A stretch of DNA of 64,000 bases from Cohnella zeiphila (GTDB lineage: Bacteria; Bacillota; Bacilli; Paenibacillales; Paenibacillaceae): contig NZ_JACJVO010000003.1 in assembly GCF_014212055.1 (NCBI RefSeq), forward strand, positions 62,001 through 126,000, written 5' to 3'. Shown here piece by piece: positions 25,856-34,457 of this stretch. The translations under genes and the position numbers were made by a program. The notes under the pieces were generated by a model. That model was given only the letters and a program-made list of their open reading frames with translations, did no database searches and was not told where the DNA came from. Numbering within the stretch: the first letter of the stretch is position 1; each line of letters begins with the position of its first letter.

Positions 25856-28120
25856 TTACTCGCCTTCGCTTCCGGAATACATCCTGCGGTATTGTCCCGG
25901 GGTAAAGCCGGTCTCCTTCTTGAACTTGCGGATGAAGTTCGGGGTATCGATGTAGCCGACCTTCTGAATGATGTCCTTGATCGGCTCGTCGGTCGATTTG
26001 AGCAGGCGCATGACTTCTTCCATCCTTTTCTGCCAGACGTATTGGATGAAGCCCAGCCCCATCTTCTCCTTGAACGAGCGGCTGACATGGGAAGGAGACA
26101 GGCCGAACTCGAACGCTACCGTCTCCAGGCTTAACGAGTTGTTCGCATAATGCCCGTCGATGTAGGCGACCATCCGATCCGCGATCGACTGTTCTTCCTT
26201 CCGGTTGTTCTGCTCGACTTGATCGCAGATCCGGGAGGCCAGGCTCAGCAGGTTGCGCTCCAGTTCGTCCAGGGAGTGGCTTGTGATCGCATTCGGCGCG
26301 ATCTCTTGAATCAGGCTGTGATAGTCGAGCTCGGACGCGGTCTTCAGAATCGTATTGAGCAGGTCGAAGCCGCTGCAGCGGAGCAGCAGCGCCGACGGCT
26401 CGGACGACTGCAGGCTTTGGACGGCGGAGCGGATCGTCTCGGACGCCACGTCGAAGTTGCCCTGCTTCAAGCTCTGGGAGAGCTTCAGCAGCGTGTTGTT
26501 CGGAATCCAGCAGGCAAGATCGGGAACGCGGGACTGCAGCTCGAAGTAATGGACCGTCCCGCGATCGGAAGCGGTTCTCAGCTCGTAAGCCGAGCAGGCT
26601 TCGATATAGGATTGGTTCAACAGTTCCGGGTTGGAATAGCTCGTTCCGACCCCGATCGTCGGAACGATACCGAACGAATTCAGGATGCCCTCGCGAACCG
26701 CTTCGACGATCAGCTGCTTGCGAGAGAACTCGTCCGCTCCGCCGTTCGGATCGAAGCCGATCATGACTCCGATCTGATCGAGCTGCGACAGCTCGACGCC
26801 GTACCCGCGAGCCGCAAGATCGGTCAGCTCGATCGAAGTGAGCAGCTTCATGATCTCCTGGTGCTCTTGCGCCCGATTCGGCTCGACGCTGTTCCACCCA
26901 ACGACCATCACGAAGTGATAGGCATGGTCGAACCGCAAATCGAAGGCGTCGCGAAGCTCCGGCGTCAGCATCCGGGAGCTGCCGGACTTGAGCAGCGTGG
27001 ACAGAAGATGCTGGCGGGCGAACGGCTCCTGCAGGTCCGCTCGCGAGCTGAATTCCTGCAGCGTCATGCGGATGCGGTCCAGCTCGTTGCGGGACTTGCC
27101 GGAGCGGTCCGGCTTCGAGCCGGTCTTGGAGACGGCGAGCTGCACCAGCGTGGAGATCGGCTGGTATTGCATTCGGGCCAGCAAGAGCGCCAGCGCCGCG
27201 CCGGCGGACACGACGATGATCAGAAGCATGATGATGAAGCTGCGGACGTGCAGGACGCTGCTGAAGAACTGGTTGCTCGGCATGATGGTCGCATAAGTCC
27301 AACCGTTGCTCTCCGATTGGACCGAGACGATCGAATGTTCCTGCCTGTTGATGATGCGGTCCTGAATGCCCGGTTCCAGATGGTCGAACAAGGTCTTCGT
27401 ATCCGCGGCCGACAGCGCTTCGCCTTGGCGGTTATCCGCCATGATGCGCCCTTCGTCGTCGAGGATATAGGTCTGGCCCTGATAGTTTCCGAGAATCGAA
27501 TCGATGAGACTCGTCAGCTCGGATTCTTTGATCAGGAACATGACCGTTCCGTGAGGATTCGGATTGCCCGGCGTAATCGGAATCAGATACGCGAGCATCG
27601 ACTGCTGGCGGCCGGAAGAGTTGCTGACGATATCGGTCGGGCGCATCGTCGGGGACTTTGCGTTGTTCAAGTCCCGATAGATCGCTTCTTTGTCCCAATT
27701 CCGGAAGCTGAGATTGTCCGTGAACACGTCGAAATCGTTCAGGCCCTTGCTGGAGTAGATTTTGTCGTCCTGGTGAAAATACAAATAAATCTCCCCGATG
27801 ATCGAGCTCGTCGCCTTGTACTGATCCAGAGCGTCGATCGCGTCTCCGCTATGAATCGGATCGTGCACGAGATAGGAGGCGAGCCTTTTGTCGTAGGAGA
27901 TTCGGGTCGCGATCTCGCCCAGTTCCTTCATCCGCCCGTCGACGATCGCTTTGGCTTGCGTCAATTGGGCGAGATGGGCTTGCTCGATCTCGGAACGAAG
28001 GCGATTGGTGGCGTTTTCATAAATAAATATCGTCGTAAATACCAAGGGGATCAGCAAGATGAACAAGTAGGACCAAATATACTTGAGGAACAGCTTGGAT
28101 TTGAAGTAGTTCCGAATCAA
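25856..28120 (-). CDS. Membrane-bound AraC-family regulator with extracellular sensor
   Basis: A 754-aa one-protein sensor-regulator. A TM helix (about 14-34, IWSYLFILLIPLVFTTIFIY) precedes an extracellular cache-like domain (~35-290), and a second TM helix (SFIIMLLIIVVSAGAALALLLA, near 295-315) leads into the cytoplasm. After a long linking region, the last ~100 residues form an AraC double helix-turn-helix (LETVAFEFGLSPSHVSRSFKE and IKDIIQKVGYIDTPNFIRKFKK, ending FTPGQYRRM). This architecture is regularly found beside LplB/YtcP importers and senses sugars outside the cell. The TTG start has GGGGGAG six bases upstream. It converges with the importer operon and diverges from the fucosidase gene; both are probable targets. 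Confidence 0.9.
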   Translation of the reverse strand: MIRNYFKSKLFLKYIWSYLFILLIPLVFTTIFIYENATNRLRSEIEQAHLAQLTQAKAIVDGRMKELGEIATRISYDKRLASYLVHDPIHSGDAIDALDQYKATSSIIGEIYLYFHQDDKIYSSKGLNDFDVFTDNLSFRNWDKEAIYRDLNNAKSPTMRPTDIVSNSSGRQQSMLAYLIPITPGNPNPHGTVMFLIKESELTSLIDSILGNYQGQTYILDDEGRIMADNRQGEALSAADTKTLFDHLEPGIQDRIINRQEHSIVSVQSESNGWTYATIMPSNQFFSSVLHVRSFIIMLLIIVVSAGAALALLLARMQYQPISTLVQLAVSKTGSKPDRSGKSRNELDRIRMTLQEFSSRADLQEPFARQHLLSTLLKSGSSRMLTPELRDAFDLRFDHAYHFVMVVGWNSVEPNRAQEHQEIMKLLTSIELTDLAARGYGVELSQLDQIGVMIGFDPNGGADEFSRKQLIVEAVREGILNSFGIVPTIGVGTSYSNPELLNQSYIEACSAYELRTASDRGTVHYFELQSRVPDLACWIPNNTLLKLSQSLKQGNFDVASETIRSAVQSLQSSEPSALLLRCSGFDLLNTILKTASELDYHSLIQEIAPNAITSHSLDELERNLLSLASRICDQVEQNNRKEEQSIADRMVAYIDGHYANNSLSLETVAFEFGLSPSHVSRSFKEKMGLGFIQYVWQKRMEEVMRLLKSTDEPIKDIIQKVGYIDTPNFIRKFKKETGFTPGQYRRMYSGSEGE

Positions 28121-28153
28121 CGGATGCTCCCCCTTCTATGTAGGTATCTTGTC

Positions 28154-28183
28154 ATTTTATTTTACATGATAGCAACATTTCAA
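28154..28183 (-). promoter_or_regulatory. Promoter of the membrane AraC gene
   Basis: On the minus strand TTGAAA (28183-28178), an 18-base spacer and TAAAAT (28159-28154) precede the TTG start by about 30 bases. The fucosidase promoter should lie in the same 98-base gap, but I see no clear match for it. Confidence 0.5.
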
Positions 28184-28218
28184 GCGTTTGGACATCATCG
28201 ATTTTCGGAGGGATTCGC

Positions 28219-29613
28219 TTGAGGGAGAAGATCTTGCGGGAAGACGGCCGGGAATCCGTCGTCGAACAAGGGGTGCACAACTACAGCGGCGAGGAAAATT
28301 GGGTTCGGCCGGAGGATCCGCTGCTCCTGGAGCGCTTGGAATGGTTCCGGAACCGGAAGCTCGGGCTCATGTTGCACTGGGGGCCTTACTCCCAGCTCGG
28401 CCTGGTCGAATCGTGGGCCTTAAGCGACGCGGACGAGGAATGGTCCCGCAACGAGATCGATTGGGACATCGATGCGGAAGAGCTGAAGCGGCAGTATTTC
28501 GCCCTGAGCAAGACGTTCAACCCGCTCCGTTTCCAGCCTGAGCTTTGGGCCGATCTCGCCGCGGACAACGGCTTCAAGTACCTCAATTTCACGACCAAGC
28601 ACCACGACGGCTTCTGCATGTGGGATACGCGGACGACCGATTATCGCATTACGGGGCCGGATTGTCCTTTTCACGCGCATAAGCACGCGGACATCGCCAA
28701 GCGGCTGTTCGACGCGTTCCGGGCCAGAGGGCTCGGCATCTCCGCCTACTTCTCCAAGGCGGATTGGCATTCGCCCTATTATTGGGCGCCCGGGATGCGG
28801 CCGGATACGAGGACGTCGCGGGGGCCGACCTACGATCCGAAGGAATACCCGTGGCTGTGGGAGCGGTTCGTTCAATTCACGCACGAGCAGATCATGGAGC
28901 TGATGACGAACTACGGCCGGATCGACGTGCTGTGGCTCGACGCCGGCTGGGTGAACGATTACCGCGACCAGAACATCCGGCTGGGCGAAGTCGTGGAGAG
29001 GGCGCGCAAGGCGCAGCCTTGGCTGCTCTCGGCGGACCGGACCGTCGGCGGGCCGTACGAGAACCTGATCACGCCGGAGCAGACGATGCCGGAACGCGCG
29101 CTTCACGTTCCGTGGGAAAGCTGCATCACGATGGGCACGGCGTTCTCCTTCCGTTACGAGGACCATTACAAATCGGTACGCCAGCTCATCCATCTTCTCA
29201 TCGAGATCGTCGCCAAGGGCGGCAACCTGGCGCTCAATGTCGGCCCCCAGCCGGACGGCAGGCTGCCGAGGACGGCCATCTCCCGAATGAAGGGAATGGG
29301 AGATTGGTTGAAGGTGCACGGCGAGGCGATCTACGGGACGAGAATCTGCGAGCCTTATTCGGCGGGCAATGTGAGGTTTACGAAGAAGGAGGGCGCCGTC
29401 TACGCATTCTACTTATACAAGAACGAGAGCGAGGCAATGCCGGAGGAGATTCATCTTCCCTGGACTGGAGAGGCCGGCCGCGTCGATCTGGTCGGAGGCG
29501 CCAAGCGGATCGGCTGCCGCCGGACCGAGAGCGGCATCGCCGTCCGATTGCCGGAATCGGAGCGCCGGGCGGAAGAAGCTCCGATCGCTCACGTGTTGCG
29601 GATTTATTCGTAG
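28219..29613 (+). CDS. Alpha-L-fucosidase, glycoside hydrolase family 29
   Basis: A 464-aa retaining fucosidase, which removes terminal alpha-L-fucose from oligosaccharides. The N-terminal barrel carries the GH29 hallmarks: GLMLHWGPYSQ near 49-59, TTKHHDGFCMWDT near 125-137 with the substrate-contacting His-His, and the nucleophile Asp241 in RIDVLWLDAGW. Later come FSFRYEDHYKS and KGGNLALNVGPQPDG, a very conserved family motif. The C-terminal ~80 residues are a small beta domain. There is no signal peptide, so it acts on imported sugars. The TTG start has GGAGGG six bases upstream. It leads a plus-strand run with the GH18 and isomerase genes and is divergent from the membrane AraC regulator. 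Confidence 0.93.
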   Translation: MREKILREDGRESVVEQGVHNYSGEENWVRPEDPLLLERLEWFRNRKLGLMLHWGPYSQLGLVESWALSDADEEWSRNEIDWDIDAEELKRQYFALSKTFNPLRFQPELWADLAADNGFKYLNFTTKHHDGFCMWDTRTTDYRITGPDCPFHAHKHADIAKRLFDAFRARGLGISAYFSKADWHSPYYWAPGMRPDTRTSRGPTYDPKEYPWLWERFVQFTHEQIMELMTNYGRIDVLWLDAGWVNDYRDQNIRLGEVVERARKAQPWLLSADRTVGGPYENLITPEQTMPERALHVPWESCITMGTAFSFRYEDHYKSVRQLIHLLIEIVAKGGNLALNVGPQPDGRLPRTAISRMKGMGDWLKVHGEAIYGTRICEPYSAGNVRFTKKEGAVYAFYLYKNESEAMPEEIHLPWTGEAGRVDLVGGAKRIGCRRTESGIAVRLPESERRAEEAPIAHVLRIYS

Positions 29614-29652
29614 GCCCGATATCGTGGAACGATTACGTCGGCAGAAATTGCG

Positions 29653-29693
29653 GATCTGCTTCGGAAGCAGATCTCGCAGGCCTATTCGTAGGC
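29653..29693 (+). other. Two tandem hairpins between fucosidase and GH18 genes
   Basis: GATCTGCTT (29653-29661) pairs with AAGCAGATC (29665-29673); GCCTA and TAGGC then form a UUCG-capped stem at about 29680-29693. No T-run follows, so these are not terminators. They may process or stabilise parts of the polycistronic mRNA. Confidence 0.5.
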
Positions 29694-29750
29694 TGATCTG
29701 CGGATTCGTTCGTAAACAGAACCGGGAAGGCCGAAAGGAGCGAATCTGGA

Positions 29751-30803
29751 ATGGCGAAGCGGGACTATGTCGTAGCCGGTTACGTGACGGACGATCATCT
29801 TCCCGAGTTGACGCGGGAAGATCTGGCGAAGCTGACGCACCTGAACGTCGCGTTCGGCCATGTGCGGGATAACGCCATCGTGACGGATCGTCTGCGCCAT
29901 CTGGGCAATCTGCGGCAGATCAAACGGGAGTACCCGGAGCTGTGCATCCTGCTGTCCGTCGGCGGCTGGGGCGCCGGCGGCTTCTCGGAGGCGGCGTCCA
30001 CCGAGGCCGGCCGGAGCCGGATGGCGGAATCGGCGATTCATGCCGTGACGGTGCATCCGTTCGACGGAATCGACCTGGATTGGGAGTACCCGTGCTACGG
30101 GGAAGCGGGGATCGGAGCCGGTCCGGCCGACAGAACGAACTTTACGCTGCTGCTCGCCGCCATCCGGGAAGCGCTGGATCGGCAAGGGGCGCGGATCGGA
30201 AGGCGTTACCTTTTAACGATCGCGGCGGGAGCCGATCAGTATTACGTGGATGGGACCGAGATGGACCGGGCGCACCGGTATCTGGATCTGGTGCAGCTGA
30301 TGACGTACGACATGCGCGGCGGCTTTCAGTCTCTGACCGGCCATCATACGAATCTGTATACGCCGACGGGGGATTTGTTCCGGATCAGCGCGGACGCCTC
30401 GGTCCGTATGTTCGTTCGAGCGGGCGTGCCGAAGGAGAAGATCGTCATCGGCGCGGCGTTTTACTCCCGGATGTGGAGAGAGGTGCCCGTCCGAAACCGG
30501 GGACTTTATCAGACGGCCGGCAGCACCGGCGGTTACGGGCCGGACTTTACCGCTCTCGTTGCGGACTATATTGGCAGGAACGGTTACGTGCGATATTGGG
30601 ATTCAGAGGCGTGCGCGCCTTACCTGTTCAACGGATCAAGCTTCCTTTCTTACGACGACGAAGAGTCGATCCGGCACAAATGCGAATATGTGAAGGCAAA
30701 CGGGCTGGCCGGCCTGATGTTCTGGGAGTACGGCTGCGACCGGACCCATCGTTTGCTGGATGCGATGCATCGCGGACTTCATGGAGGTGGCTTGTCGATA
30801 TGA
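29751..30803 (+). CDS. Glycoside hydrolase family 18 (chitinase-like), intracellular
   Basis: A 350-aa GH18 TIM-barrel enzyme. The catalytic DGIDLDWEYP motif is complete, with proton donor Glu112 and the Asp108/Asp110 pair; LLSVGGWGAGGFS near 68-79 and LMTYDMRGGF mark other barrel strands, and GLAGLMFWEYGCD closes the barrel. Such enzymes cut beta-1,4-GlcNAc linkages in chitin oligomers or the chitobiose core of N-glycans. There is no signal peptide or carbohydrate-binding domain, so a small imported substrate is likely. AAAGGAG precedes the ATG. Its stop codon overlaps the next start (ATGA), giving translational coupling to the isomerase-like gene. Confidence 0.9.
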   Translation: MAKRDYVVAGYVTDDHLPELTREDLAKLTHLNVAFGHVRDNAIVTDRLRHLGNLRQIKREYPELCILLSVGGWGAGGFSEAASTEAGRSRMAESAIHAVTVHPFDGIDLDWEYPCYGEAGIGAGPADRTNFTLLLAAIREALDRQGARIGRRYLLTIAAGADQYYVDGTEMDRAHRYLDLVQLMTYDMRGGFQSLTGHHTNLYTPTGDLFRISADASVRMFVRAGVPKEKIVIGAAFYSRMWREVPVRNRGLYQTAGSTGGYGPDFTALVADYIGRNGYVRYWDSEACAPYLFNGSSFLSYDDEESIRHKCEYVKANGLAGLMFWEYGCDRTHRLLDAMHRGLHGGGLSI

Positions 30804-31672
30804 AAATCGGACTGAGCACGTACAGCCTGCTGCCCGCCCTGAAATCGGGGGAGATGACGGTGCTGGACGTGATCGAATGGATTGCGGAAAACGGCGGCGA
30901 GCATATGGAGATCGTGCCGTACGGCTTCACGCTCGTCGATCAGCCCGAACTGGCGGACAGCGTCCGGGCGAAGGCGCAGGAGGCGGGGATCGAGCTGTCG
31001 AACTATTCGATGCCGGCCAACTTCGTGCAGGACGGCGAGGAGGCGTTCCAGGCCGAGGTCGCTCGCGTCAAGGAGCATGTCGACCTGCTGCGGCGGCTTG
31101 GCATCAAGCATATGCGCCACGACGTCACCGCGTTTACGCTGCCGCCGGAGAAGATGACCATCCAATGGTTCGAGGAGAATCTGGCTTGGATGGTCAGGGG
31201 CAGCCGGATGATCGCCGACTATGCGGCGCCGTACGGCATCACGACGACGATCGAGAACCACGGCTTCAGCGTGCAGGCGAGCGACCGCGTGCAGCGCGTC
31301 CTGCAGGCGGTGAACCGCCCGAACTTCAAGACGACGCTCGACATCGGCAACTTCCTGTGCGCCGACGAGAATCCGCTCGTCGGGGTGCGCCGCAACCTGC
31401 CGTACGCCTCGCTCGTCCACGTGAAGGACTTCTATATCCGTCCGTACGACGAGCCTCCCGGCGGCGGCGAATGGTTCACGTCCGCGCACGGCACTTTCCT
31501 GCGCGGCGCGATCGTCGGCCACGGCGACCTCGACGTCCGGCGCCTCTTCCGCCTGATCAAGCAATCGGGCTACGACGGCTGCCTGACGATCGAGTTCGAA
31601 GGCATGGAAGAGTGCCGCTCCGCATCCCGCATCGCGATGGACAACGCCCGGCGGCTTTGGGAAGAGGCATAA
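30800..31672 (+). CDS. Sugar isomerase/epimerase (xylose-isomerase-like TIM barrel)
   Basis: A 290-aa protein of the AP-endonuclease-2/xylose-isomerase-like superfamily. The barrel start MKIGLSTYSL is typical. Metal-ligand candidates are the Glu in TTTIENHGFS, the Asp and His in TTLDIGNF and LVHVKDFYIRP, and the Glu in CLTIEFEGME near the end. Family members isomerise or epimerise sugars and inositols; the substrate here is unknown. GGAGGTGG is nine bases before the ATG, which overlaps the GH18 stop by four bases. The context suggests it processes the monosaccharide released by the fucosidase or GH18 enzyme. A bidirectional terminator follows. Confidence 0.87.
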   Translation: MKIGLSTYSLLPALKSGEMTVLDVIEWIAENGGEHMEIVPYGFTLVDQPELADSVRAKAQEAGIELSNYSMPANFVQDGEEAFQAEVARVKEHVDLLRRLGIKHMRHDVTAFTLPPEKMTIQWFEENLAWMVRGSRMIADYAAPYGITTTIENHGFSVQASDRVQRVLQAVNRPNFKTTLDIGNFLCADENPLVGVRRNLPYASLVHVKDFYIRPYDEPPGGGEWFTSAHGTFLRGAIVGHGDLDVRRLFRLIKQSGYDGCLTIEFEGMEECRSASRIAMDNARRLWEEA

Positions 31673-31679
31673 AAACAAA

Positions 31680-31722
31680 ATCGGCCTCCGTCACTTATGT
31701 CGACGGGGGCCGATCAACTTTT
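31680..31722. terminator. Bidirectional terminator between isomerase and sulfatase genes
   Basis: A 13-bp stem (31680-31692 with 31702-31714; one G-U pair) is followed by CAACTTTT on the plus strand and by a T-rich run (TTTTGTTTTT) on the minus strand. It can end the fucosidase operon and the convergent sulfatase transcript. Confidence 0.85.
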
Positions 31723-31905
31723 AACGAAACGGAGCGACGTTATTACGGCAGAAGAGGGGGAGTGCAGAATCTAACGAAACGAGAAACGCTTATTTGGCAT
31801 AAGACCGCCGTTTTCTCGACTTCCCGGGGCGAATAAGCTCGCTCCCTTTCGTTAGAAAATCAAACCTCGTCATTTGAGCCCAATAAGCGCGCTCAGTTTC
31901 GTTAG
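31721..31905. repeat. Symmetric array of four 24-nt repeat units
   Basis: Four related units lie at 31721-31744 and 31771-31794 (plus) and at 31832-31855 and 31882-31905 (minus). Each starts CTAACGAAA or TTAACGAAA and ends TTATT when read in its own direction; the middle is variable, often GAGCG. Start-to-start distances are 50, 61 and 50 bases, so the array is nearly mirror-symmetric. I see no gene in 31673-32075. Confidence 0.8.
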
Positions 31906-32075
31906 CGCTTCGGAGAACGAGCCTCATTCCGTCCCATGCCTCCGAATGGATCCGATGATCCGATACGCATTCCTCCGGAAGCGGGAGAAGACGATATAAG
32001 GGCGCTTATCAGTGGCGCCGCTCGGATGCCGCAGGCGGGTATCCCGGCGCTCGCCTTTCGAGTGGCCGACTCTCT

Positions 32076-33425
32076 CTATTTGTTGGAACGCTCCTGCGAA
32101 TCTCCGGTCAAGCCGGAGAGCCACTCCTGCGCAGCCCGGGTCAATCGTTCCGTCAGCTCCGGATGGCGGTCGGCCACGTTGATCCGTTCCCCCGGATCCT
32201 CCGACAAGTTGGACAAATGCACGCGATCCGGCTGAGGGAGACTGCCGTCCAGTCTTCCGTTCAGCACGAGCTTCCAATCGCCCTCCCGCACGGCCAACTG
32301 CCCCTGATATTCCCAGAACAGCTGTTGGTGCGGCGACGGCTCGCCTTCCTGCAGCATCGGCTTCAGGCTGCTGCCGTCGATGCGCACGTCCTTCAGCGGT
32401 CCCGACGCAGTATCGACTTCGGCCAGATCGAGGAACGTAGGCACGATGTCGATCATCGCCGCCATCTCGTCCAGCACCCGTCCGCCCGCGAACCCGGCCG
32501 GCCAGCTGAGCAGGGCGGGCTCGCGGATGCCGCCGTCGAACAGACTGAACTTGTGCCCGCGGAAAATGCCCGCGCTGCCGCCATAGTAGGCGTCCTCCGT
32601 GCCGTCCAGCCAATTGCGGCTCTCGGGAGACGGCCCGTTGTCGCTGGAGAAGAAGATCATCGTGTTCTCGTAATCGCCCGTTTTTTTCAATTCCTCCACG
32701 ATCGCTCCCACGCCGTCGTCCACGGCGGCGATCATCGCGTTCATGACCTGGCGGTCCCAAGGAAGATGCGCGAACCGGTCCATGTATTCCTTCGGCGCAT
32801 GCATCGGATAATGGGGCGCGTTGTAAGCGGCGTACAAGAAAAACGGTTCCTCCCGCTCCGCTTGGCGCCGAATGAATTCGACGGAGCGTTCGGTGATCAG
32901 TTCGGTCATGTAGCGGCCGTTTTCCCAGACCTCGGTCTCGTCCTCCCACAGATCGTGCAGCGGATTCAATCCCGAGCCTTGGCCCCAATAGAAGATGTGC
33001 GAGTAGAAATCGATGCAGCCGGCCTTGAAGCCGAAAAATTCGTCAAACCCGTGCGCGTTGGGCCCGGTCTCCTCGGATACGCCCAAGTGCCACTTCCCGT
33101 GGAGCGCGGTGCGGTAGCCTGCGGCCCGCAGCGCCTTGGCCAACGTGACCTCCGTCTCCGGCAGTCCGTGCAGCCCGCGCTTGGCGCCCAAGATCTCGTT
33201 TACCCCGGCCCGCGCCGGATGACGGCCCGTCAGCAGCGCGGCCCGGGACGGCGAGCAGACCGGCGAATTCGAATACCAATTCGTAAATCGGATTCCTTCG
33301 GACGCCAAGCGATCCAGATGGGGCGTCTTGGCATCCTCCGAGCCGTAGCAGCCCAGATCCCCATAGCCCAGATCGTCGCAGTAAATGATCAGGATGTTCG
33401 GCTTCCGCCGGTTCTTCTCTTGCAT
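32076..33425 (-). CDS. Sulfatase (arylsulfatase family, Cys type)
   Basis: A 449-aa sulfate ester hydrolase. The metal-site motif NILIIYCDDLGYGDLGCYG is at residues 10-28. The signature PVCSPSRAALLTGRHP carries Cys57, which must be converted to formylglycine, and Arg61. GKWHLG near 112-117 and a second metal group in SSDNGPSPE further along also fit. There is no signal peptide, so it is probably cytoplasmic and acts on imported sulfated sugars. No maturase (FGE or anSME) gene is in the window, so one must be elsewhere. It is divergent from an AraC gene, which is its likely regulator, and convergent with the fucosidase operon. Confidence 0.93.
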   Translation of the reverse strand: MQEKNRRKPNILIIYCDDLGYGDLGCYGSEDAKTPHLDRLASEGIRFTNWYSNSPVCSPSRAALLTGRHPARAGVNEILGAKRGLHGLPETEVTLAKALRAAGYRTALHGKWHLGVSEETGPNAHGFDEFFGFKAGCIDFYSHIFYWGQGSGLNPLHDLWEDETEVWENGRYMTELITERSVEFIRRQAEREEPFFLYAAYNAPHYPMHAPKEYMDRFAHLPWDRQVMNAMIAAVDDGVGAIVEELKKTGDYENTMIFFSSDNGPSPESRNWLDGTEDAYYGGSAGIFRGHKFSLFDGGIREPALLSWPAGFAGGRVLDEMAAMIDIVPTFLDLAEVDTASGPLKDVRIDGSSLKPMLQEGEPSPHQQLFWEYQGQLAVREGDWKLVLNGRLDGSLPQPDRVHLSNLSEDPGERINVADRHPELTERLTRAAQEWLSGLTGDSQERSNK

Positions 33426-33581
33426 CGTCCATTCCCTCCCGATATCGGTTCACCCGCTCTTAGGGTACCTTGCGCCGGTGCGTTCGGGAATGTCCGCATT
33501 TTGCAATTGTTATACATTTCGTTGCGCGCCTGGCGTATAATCGGGAGAGATCGGAAAAGCGAAAGGGGCGAACCCGCGATT

Positions 33582-34445
33582 ATGAGCCGAGAGCCGCAAA
33601 GAGAGGAAATCTTCAACTATCCGGCGCCCTTCGAGACGAAGATGGGCCTGTGGATGCTCAAAGCCGGCTATCAATGCGGATTGGCCCAACAGGCCGGACC
33701 CCGATCGGTCGAGTTCTACAGTATTCATTTTGTTGCGTGCGGCAGGGTGAGATTCGGTTGGGACGGCAGCTCCGTCATCCTTTCGGAGGGCGATCTCTTC
33801 TGCCTTTTTCCCGGTTCCGTCTATACGTATGTCGAGGAGAGCGACCGTCCGCCCGTCAAGCTGATGTGGATGGCCTTCAAAGGCGAACAGATGCCGGCCG
33901 TTCTGGCGCGCGTCGGCCTGGCTCCGGACCGTCCTTACCGCCGCGAAGCCTTCGGCCGTTCGACGCTCGATATTTTGCAGGAGACGCTGGACAAGCTGAG
34001 ACCGACCCGAGCCGATCGCAGCTTCCCGCTGATGTCGCTCGCCTATCGGCTGCTTCACAGCATCGATCCGCAGGAACGGGACGCGCCGGTTCCTTCCACG
34101 CATTGGCTGGACGCCGTGCAGGACTACATCCGGCTGCACTGCACGGAGAATCTGACGGTGGACGACCTGGCCGCCTGGGCGGGCGTGCACCGCAGCCACT
34201 TCACGCGCATGTTCTCCCGCCGGTACGGCGTGTCTCCTTCCGAATACAAGCGCAGGCAGGTAATGGAAAAAGCGGCTCGCCTGTTGACCGAAGACGGAAT
34301 CAACATTACGCAAGCCGCTTTGACGCTGGGCTATTCGGATTTGTTCACGTTCTCGCGCTCGTTTACCCGGCATTTCGGAATGACGCCGAGCGCTTATCGG
34401 CAGCATAGCCGTTCAAAGGAAGGCGGCGCCCCCGTTCATTCCTGA
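33582..34445 (+). CDS. AraC-family transcriptional regulator
   Basis: A 287-aa regulator. The N-terminal ~130 residues form an AraC cupin sensor (EFYSIHFVACGRVRFGWDG and SEGDLFCLFPGSVYTYVEE). The C-terminal ~100 hold the two DNA-binding helix-turn-helix motifs, DDLAAWAGVHRSHFTRMFSRRYG and ITQAALTLGYSDLFTFSRSFTRHFG, ending MTPSAYR. The frame is open far upstream, but that stretch is antisense to the sulfatase; the ATG at 33582 lies outside the sulfatase and has AAAGGGG about 13 bases before it. A TATAAT at 33536-33541 precedes it. It is divergent from the sulfatase gene and convergent with the beta-mannosidase gene. Confidence 0.88.
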   Translation: MSREPQREEIFNYPAPFETKMGLWMLKAGYQCGLAQQAGPRSVEFYSIHFVACGRVRFGWDGSSVILSEGDLFCLFPGSVYTYVEESDRPPVKLMWMAFKGEQMPAVLARVGLAPDRPYRREAFGRSTLDILQETLDKLRPTRADRSFPLMSLAYRLLHSIDPQERDAPVPSTHWLDAVQDYIRLHCTENLTVDDLAAWAGVHRSHFTRMFSRRYGVSPSEYKRRQVMEKAARLLTEDGINITQAALTLGYSDLFTFSRSFTRHFGMTPSAYRQHSRSKEGGAPVHS

Positions 34446-34457
34446 AAAAAACGCAGG

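Noticed and set aside
24528..27302. A long minus-strand frame across the sugar-binding lipoprotein gene and part of the membrane AraC gene
   Set aside because: It overlaps two well-supported genes and shows no domain; composition is that of a shadow frame.
31721..31905. CRISPR array
   Set aside because: Units occur in both orientations, vary in the centre and have only four copies; no cas gene is near.
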